From Promethearchaeota archaeon (lineage in GTDB: Archaea > Asgardarchaeota > Lokiarchaeia > Sigynarchaeales > SOKP01): a stretch of DNA of 10,490 nucleotides. The position numbers and the translations under genes were made by a program. The notes beneath the pieces were generated by a model. The model did not search any database. It had not been told where the DNA came from and saw only the letters and a list, made by a program, of their open reading frames with translations. The stretch is from NCBI GenBank assembly GCA_004524425.1, contig SDNN01000092.1, positions 1 through 10,490 on the forward strand, given 5' to 3'. Below are positions 6,988-10,490 of this stretch, piece by piece. Position 1 is the first letter of the stretch. Each line of letters starts with the position of its first letter.

Positions 6988-6995
6988 TTTAAATA
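6988..6995 (+). promoter_or_regulatory. TATA-box candidate for the seven-helix membrane protein gene
   Basis: TTTAAATA is centred about 27 bases before the ATG at 7019. No Shine-Dalgarno lies between them. This is a textbook spacing for a leaderless archaeal transcript. It is the clearest example of this arrangement in the window. Confidence 0.5.
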
Positions 6996-7018
6996 GACTG
7001 ATAATTCACATATAATTA

Positions 7019-7813
7019 ATGATTTCTCAATATTACATGATAAGGGTGTTTACTCCTTTTTTTTACACGTTAGAATTCTTGATAGCTATTATTGTATTTA
7101 TTTTCAGTTTATATTTTTACGTTAAACGTATCGATCGCAACTCTCTCTTAGTTTTTTTAATAGTGGGAATGATAAATAGCGGGGTGGAATTATTATTACA
7201 GGGGATAGGAATAAGAGTGGTTGAGAATGCGTGTTTATTTTCATTGCCTATTGGTTTTCCTTTTATTGCCTTCATTCTGGGATTTTATGAAGGTGGAGTA
7301 AAAACTCTTTTAGCTTATCATTTTGTCAAATTCATAATCGATAAGAAGAGGTATAATGAATTATTTTTATCCTTTCTCGTAATCATTGTATTTATTCCCT
7401 TTTTTATTTATTCAATAGTTTCAGCTACGCAAATTGGAGAAGGAACGACAAACATAACAATTACCGTGAGAGATATGCTTGCACCCTTATCAATTTTTTT
7501 ATTAATACTTGCGTTTATTTTAAGCATTTCATATTTTATTCTTAATGAAAGCATTCCTAAGGAAAGGAAAATGACATTGCTCTATTATGAATTTGGTGTG
7601 GTTGTATACTTATTAATTTGGATGGTCCCCCTTCATGTATTCCTTCAACGTTATATTGGAATATTTCAGAACAATAATTATATTCCAGCAAGTATTGTAG
7701 AGCAAATTTTATTCATGTACGTCTATTTTCTTTTTTTTGAAGGTGTTGGCGTAAACATCATAATGTATCCAATAATTTATCATTTTAAATTAATTGAATT
7801 CGAAAATTTATAG
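7019..7813 (+). CDS. Uncharacterised seven-helix membrane protein
   Basis: I do not recognise this 264-residue protein. It has about seven membrane helices: 15-35, 42-62, 75-106 (long or kinked), 114-135, 152-175, 188-209 and 226-256. Loops are short, with KRIDR (36-40) and DKKR (108-111) as positively charged segments that would sit in the cytoplasm. There is no large soluble domain and no known catalytic motif. Several charged residues fall inside or at the edge of helices: E56 in GMINSGVELLLQG, E90 and K94 in GFYEGGVKTLLAYH, E190, H205 and E240 in FFEGVGVN. Buried charges of this kind suggest a transport path, a ligand site or helix contacts. It converges on the small four-helix gene with a 79-bp gap. 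The start is supported by the TATA element 27 bases upstream. Function is unknown. Confidence 0.6.
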   Translation: MISQYYMIRVFTPFFYTLEFLIAIIVFIFSLYFYVKRIDRNSLLVFLIVGMINSGVELLLQGIGIRVVENACLFSLPIGFPFIAFILGFYEGGVKTLLAYHFVKFIIDKKRYNELFLSFLVIIVFIPFFIYSIVSATQIGEGTTNITITVRDMLAPLSIFLLILAFILSISYFILNESIPKERKMTLLYYEFGVVVYLLIWMVPLHVFLQRYIGIFQNNNYIPASIVEQILFMYVYFLFFEGVGVNIIMYPIIYHFKLIEFENL

Positions 7814-7819
7814 AAATAA

Positions 7820-7835
7820 TTCTAACTTTTTAGAA
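7820..7835 (+). terminator. Small hairpin after the seven-helix gene
   Basis: TTCTAA (7820-7825), loop CTTT, TTAGAA (7830-7835) form a perfect six-pair stem seven bases after the stop codon. The loop and right arm together give five T in a row. It is a weak A+T-rich stem and may be a terminator for the plus-strand gene. Confidence 0.35.
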
Positions 7836-7867
7836 CTTCTTCATGCTGAACCTAGGATTCTTGAGGT

Positions 7868-7890
7868 ATAAAAATAAAAAAAATAAAATG
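7868..7890 (-). terminator. Poly-T terminator candidate for the four-helix gene
   Basis: On the minus strand, directly after the stop codon of the small four-helix gene, there is a T-rich stretch including a run of eight T and one of five T. This matches the T-run terminators of archaea. Together with the hairpin at 7820-7835 it separates the two converging genes. Confidence 0.5.
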
Positions 7891-7892
7891 AA

Positions 7893-8258
7893 CTACAAGG
7901 TATCTTTTTCTCTTAATTTTAAGAATAAATAAATGCAGATAGGCACAACTATTATATCCACGATTACATGAAATATGATAAAGAAATTATAAATTCCTTC
8001 CAAAATAACTACTGCGATGAATCTAATAACTCCTAAAGTGCCTCCGACTGCAGGAAGTATTATGCATAAGATCAATACAATTTTATTCTCGCCATATTTA
8101 ATAAGAGCAATCCCAAGAATGGCATAACATGCTCCATAAACTGCTGCCACTATCTGGTGCCAATCAAATCCATAGACAAATAATTGGGAAACATGGGTAA
8201 TCGCTGAAATTATCAATAAAATTCCGGCAAAAAGTTTCAATTTTTCTTCTTTTTCCAT
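7893..8258 (-). CDS. Small four-helix membrane protein of unknown function
   Basis: A 121-residue protein with a short charged N-terminus (MEKEEKLK) and four membrane helices at about 9-28, 36-54, 59-84 and 89-114, ending in a charged tail (LREKDTL). Histidines sit at helix edges or inside: H22 in AITHVSQL, H34 in DWHQIV, H97 in FIIFHVIVD, with D101 one turn later. Such placement can bind heme, quinone or a metal, but no exact family motif is visible. Size and topology resemble small DoxX-like or DUF four-helix families; I cannot assign one. A TATA-like element (CATTAAAAAATAG on the minus strand, 8275-8286) is centred about 23 bases before the ATG. The gene converges on the seven-helix gene, so no operon is implied. 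Confidence 0.6.
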   Translation of the reverse strand: MEKEEKLKLFAGILLIISAITHVSQLFVYGFDWHQIVAAVYGACYAILGIALIKYGENKIVLILCIILPAVGGTLGVIRFIAVVILEGIYNFFIIFHVIVDIIVVPICIYLFLKLREKDTL

Positions 8259-8332
8259 TATAAATACATCACTACTATTTTTTAATGTATTTTAGAGTCC
8301 AATTAAATGAACAATTAACTTCATATTATTAA

Positions 8333-8340
8333 TATTTATT
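8333..8340 (+). promoter_or_regulatory. TATA-box candidate for the VOC-family gene
   Basis: TATTTATT is centred about 28 bases before the ATG at 8365. No Shine-Dalgarno sequence precedes the start. The 106-bp gap also contains the divergent four-helix gene's TATA candidate. The surrounding DNA is very A+T rich, so other TATA-like words exist nearby. Confidence 0.35.
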
Positions 8341-8364
8341 ATTTTTATTATCACACTATTTAAC

Positions 8365-8757
8365 ATGGTAAATAAAATGAAAATCGAGCACGTAGCATTA
8401 GCTTCGAATTCAGAAGAAGACAGTGATAAATTCTACATAGAGCTTCTTGGCTTAGAAAAGACAAGATCTTTTACTGTTTCGGCAGACTTAATGGCAAAAT
8501 TTTTTGGCGTTGATAAAGAACAAAATATTATAAGATATGAAAACGATTCATTGAGTTTTGAAGTATTTATTACGAATGATGATTCTCATTCACGAGATAT
8601 TTACACACACGCGTGTTTAGTCGTGGAAAATCGGGATTCATTCTTAAATAAATCGAGATCACTGGGATTTACAACAATAAAAGTACCCAGAAAGAATGGG
8701 CAAGGATATTACTTATTTATAAAAGATAACTATGGAAATCTGTACGAAATCAAGTAG
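8365..8757 (+). CDS. VOC-superfamily (glyoxalase / bleomycin-resistance fold) metalloprotein
   Basis: A 130-residue single-domain protein with the two beta-alpha-beta-beta-beta modules of the vicinal oxygen chelate fold. The four expected metal ligands can all be placed: H9 in KIEHVALAS, E66 in SFEVFI, H82 in YTHACLVV, and E128 in GNLYEIK. His-Glu-His-Glu is the metal set of glyoxalase I and methylmalonyl-CoA epimerase-like enzymes. The end FIKDNYGNLYEIK is the standard VOC last strand. The substrate cannot be read from sequence; lyases, epimerases, dioxygenases and drug-binding proteins share this fold. A second in-frame Met at residue 5 (8377) is a possible start, but the first ATG matches the TATA element 28 bases upstream. 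It lies 162 bp before the first GTPase on the same strand, probably in its own transcript. Confidence 0.85.
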   Translation: MVNKMKIEHVALASNSEEDSDKFYIELLGLEKTRSFTVSADLMAKFFGVDKEQNIIRYENDSLSFEVFITNDDSHSRDIYTHACLVVENRDSFLNKSRSLGFTTIKVPRKNGQGYYLFIKDNYGNLYEIK

Positions 8758-8919
8758 AAGGTATAAATATGTGATAAAATATGTTATATTAGAACAAAAA
8801 ATATTGTGTTGAATGCAATTTTTTAAACTGTTGAGTTTTACTTATAATGGCTAAAGCTTTTTTAACACAATAAATTATTATCATGAGATATTACATTTTT
8901 AAAGGAAATAGGTTCTAAG
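8758..8919. other. Intergenic gap upstream of the first GTPase gene
   Basis: This 162-bp A+T-rich gap has no ORF worth calling. It contains T-runs near 8818-8824 and 8855-8863 that could end the VOC transcript. A nine-base inverted repeat is present: TATTGTGTT at 8802-8810 and AACACAATA at 8864-8872, 53 bases apart. The downstream start is GTG at 8920; the frame is closed by TGA at 8884 and has no ATG between, so GTG is the only reasonable start before the P-loop. AAAGGA (8901-8906) or AGGT (8910-8913) could act as a weak ribosome site. Confidence 0.4.
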
Positions 8920-9711
8920 GTGCCCAAAACGCCAAAATCATGTATTTTTAAAATTATCATGGGAGGGTCTGCAAAATCAGGAAAGACTACCTTTCTAAAC
9001 GGAACTTATTTTCCTTACAATGAGGAAGAATTTTTTCACATTGGTGTAAGCTTTAAACTAATTGATTGTTTAGTTAATAATGAAGACACTTATTTACTAC
9101 AGATCTGGGATTTTAAAGTCATGAATCAATTTAGGTGCTTGTATCCAAGCTTTTGCAAGGGGGCTAAAGGAGCTCTTTTATGTTTTGACGTGACTGACCG
9201 TGAATCTTTTAATGAATTGCATTATTGGATCAAGATCATTCGAAAAATTTCAGGAAAGATTCCCATAATTTTAATTGGTACCAAAAATGAATTAAATAGA
9301 ATTATCACCGACGAAGAAATTGATGATTTAATGGAGATGTATCAAATAAATGGAATATTTTTCACCTCACTTGATGATTTAAATCGTGAAAATGTATTTA
9401 AAGAGCTAATATCACAGATGTCGAATATCTCCCAAATTTCTAAATTTAACATATTTTTACCCGAGTTCGATAAGGATTTTGAGAAATTTATCGATTATTT
9501 CTCCATATGCGTATTATGTGGTCGAAAATTACATTTTAATTATCTGAAGAGATTTTATTATAGCACTAATCAAACCAAGCAAAGGTTAAGAGCAAAACTC
9601 ATTGAATTAATGGAAATGTCGAATGAGTTTGATGATTTATTTTATCATCACATCGATTTTGGAATTCCATGCTGTAAGTGTTATGAACTGATTTTTAAAG
9701 ACAATCAATAG
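8920..9711 (+). CDS. Divergent Ras-like small GTPase with C-terminal Cys-pair (zinc-ribbon-like) extension
   Basis: A 263-residue protein starting with GTG. Residues 9-170 follow the Ras/Rab fold: P-loop GGSAKSGKTT (15-24), switch I HIGVSF (40-45), strand LLQIWD (59-64), FDVTDRESF (89-97), LIGTKNEL (118-125) and FFTS (147-150). Key changes: the switch I threonine is replaced by H40; the switch II motif normally reading DTAGQ is D64-F-K-V-M, so both the glycine and the catalytic glutamine are gone; the guanine motif is TKNE, not [NT]KxD. The C-terminal 70 residues carry CVLCGRKLH (197-205) and GIPCCKCYELIF (248-259), a probable zinc site of two CxxC pairs (C197/C200, C251/C254). There is no prenylation signal. 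It is the first of two tandem paralogues. It probably binds nucleotide, but fast GTP hydrolysis looks unlikely. Family firm, role unknown. Confidence 0.85.
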   Translation: MPKTPKSCIFKIIMGGSAKSGKTTFLNGTYFPYNEEEFFHIGVSFKLIDCLVNNEDTYLLQIWDFKVMNQFRCLYPSFCKGAKGALLCFDVTDRESFNELHYWIKIIRKISGKIPIILIGTKNELNRIITDEEIDDLMEMYQINGIFFTSLDDLNRENVFKELISQMSNISQISKFNIFLPEFDKDFEKFIDYFSICVLCGRKLHFNYLKRFYYSTNQTKQRLRAKLIELMEMSNEFDDLFYHHIDFGIPCCKCYELIFKDNQ

Positions 9712-9873
9712 TATTTCTATTTTTCACGATTCAAAAGTAATTATCAATGAATCATTTTTTTTAGTTTGACAATTATCATGATTGGGATATCAATATCATA
9801 AACTTTTTTAATAGGAATTTTCATGTAAGTTTTGAGGTTTATTATTGATAATCTTACGCATTTTTTATGAACC
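9712..9873. other. Intergenic gap between the two GTPase genes
   Basis: This gap is 162 bp and A+T rich, with T-runs at about 9756-9762 and 9804-9809 that may end the first GTPase transcript. A TTTATTATT element (9838-9846) is centred about 32 bases before the ATG of the second GTPase and may be its TATA box. A nine-base inverted repeat lies here: ATTATCAAT (9740-9748) and ATTGATAAT (9844-9852). No Shine-Dalgarno is seen before the ATG at 9874. An open frame on the other strand (9744-9956) runs into the P-loop of the second GTPase and is a shadow. Confidence 0.35.
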
Positions 9874-10490
9874 ATGTCTAAAACATACAAATTAAAAATG
9901 GTCATAGGAGGAGCCTCAGGTTCTGGAAAGACTTCATTTCTCCTGGGAAAACCCACTCTTGAAGTCGACTATGGCAATCTGGGTGTCTCTTTCAAACCAG
10001 TTGAGGTCATCATAAATGATGATGATACCTATCAATTTATCATGTGGGACTTAAAAACAAAGAATAATTTCAAATTTTTATATCCAACTTTTTGTAGGGG
10101 GGCCTCAGGAGCTTTTTTATGTTTTGATATAAATGATCATCAATCATTTGAAGAGTTACCCTTTTGGATTAACATAGTTCGTAAAAATGCGATTATTGAG
10201 GATTTTAAAATTCCGATCATTTTGATAGGAACCAAAACAGATTTGAATAATCGTGAAGTTTCTGACGATGAAATTCATCAATTAATGCAACAGCATGATC
10301 TAGACGATGTATTTTTTATATCAATCCACGATGAGGATAAAAAACAAAAGAAAGTGAGCATATTCAAATCATTAATTGAAAAAATACAACCATTTTACCA
10401 GATCGAGGATATATCCATCTTTATCCCGAGAGAAGATAATGAATTTAAAGAATTTCTTCATGCCTTTTCAAATTGCATTATTTGTGGAAA
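9874..10490 (+). CDS. Divergent Ras-like small GTPase, tandem paralogue (3' partial)
   Basis: The gene starts at ATG 9874 and runs off the window after 205 complete codons. It is a paralogue of the gene just upstream: P-loop GGASGSGKTS (12-21), switch I NLGVSF (35-40), FIMWDLKTKNNFKFLYPTF (55-73), GAFLCFDINDHQSF (79-92), LIGTKTDL (117-124) and FFISI (147-151). As in its neighbour, the switch I threonine is lost (N35 here) and DTAGQ is replaced (D59-L-K-T-K). Unlike its neighbour, the guanine motif TKTD is intact. The last visible residues, CIICGK (201-206, final codon incomplete), match the first Cys pair of the neighbour's C-terminal extension, so a full gene should carry the second pair beyond the window. 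The shared phrases YPxFCxGAxGAxLCFD and SFxEL show a tandem duplication that has since diverged widely. Confidence 0.85.
   Translation, partial: MSKTYKLKMVIGGASGSGKTSFLLGKPTLEVDYGNLGVSFKPVEVIINDDDTYQFIMWDLKTKNNFKFLYPTFCRGASGAFLCFDINDHQSFEELPFWINIVRKNAIIEDFKIPIILIGTKTDLNNREVSDDEIHQLMQQHDLDDVFFISIHDEDKKQKKVSIFKSLIEKIQPFYQIEDISIFIPREDNEFKEFLHAFSNCIICG

Noticed and set aside
1972..9831. Ten-base word CATGTAAGTT at 1972-1981 and again at 9822-9831
   Set aside because: Such a single match is expected by chance in 10 kb and the two contexts share nothing else.
8802..9852. Nine-base inverted repeats in both 162-bp gaps before the GTPases, and the equal gap lengths
   Set aside because: At this A+T content a nine-base match within a gap of this size is expected fairly often; the two repeats differ in sequence and place, and the equal lengths look like coincidence. 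A shared ten-base word ATTATCATGA (8877-8886, 9772-9781) sits at different distances from the starts, so it is no convincing operator.
9744..9956. 70-residue minus-strand frame before and across the second GTPase start
   Set aside because: It overlaps the P-loop region of the second GTPase in antisense and shows no family features.

Overview
The window looks like a fragment of an Asgard archaeal genome, most likely of the Lokiarchaeia (Promethearchaeia) type. The DNA is strongly A+T rich. It carries an archaeal CdhE subunit of the Wood-Ljungdahl acetyl-CoA complex and an archaeal DtdA-type D-aminoacyl-tRNA deacylase. It also carries eukaryote-like signature families: a tandem pair of divergent Ras-like small GTPases and a longin-like domain protein. 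Most genes have a TATA-like element 23-28 nt upstream of the start codon and no Shine-Dalgarno sequence, which suits leaderless archaeal transcription. The lineage is inferred from gene content; no rRNA or other marker gene is present.

Layout. Positions 1-387 (+) are the 3' part of a HAD phosphatase, which converges on cdhE (418-1878, -). A 232-bp gap follows, holding the cdhE promoter, a T-rich terminator candidate and a possible 14-codon ORF with the best Shine-Dalgarno match I found. Next on the minus strand are a longin-like protein (2111-2536) and an eight-helix membrane protein with a ZIP-transporter-like layout and a coiled-coil insert (2675-3643). That gene is divergent from dtdA (3731-4636, +). 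DtdA converges on an uncharacterised protein with a predicted winged helix (4664-5584, -), which lies 74 bp behind an ArgD/LysJ-type aminotransferase (5659-6849, -). A seven-helix membrane protein (7019-7813, +) converges on a small four-helix membrane protein (7893-8258, -). A VOC/glyoxalase-fold protein (8365-8757, +) follows, and then two tandem small GTPases (8920-9711 and 9874 to the window end, +).

How the genes relate. There is no clear metabolic operon. CdhE stands apart from other acetyl-CoA synthase genes, and the aminotransferase stands apart from other arginine or lysine genes. The strands switch often, giving three convergent pairs with very short gaps. Most genes are probably transcribed alone; the aminotransferase with the winged-helix gene is the likeliest exception.

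The most unusual content is the GTPase pair. Both copies keep the P-loop but have lost the switch I threonine and the DTAGQ switch II motif, and both carry a C-terminal Cys-pair (zinc-ribbon-like) extension. The longin-like protein and the coiled-coil ZIP-like membrane protein are the next most interesting. There are no gene-free stretches above 300 bases, and I saw no tRNA, rRNA, CRISPR array or insertion sequence.
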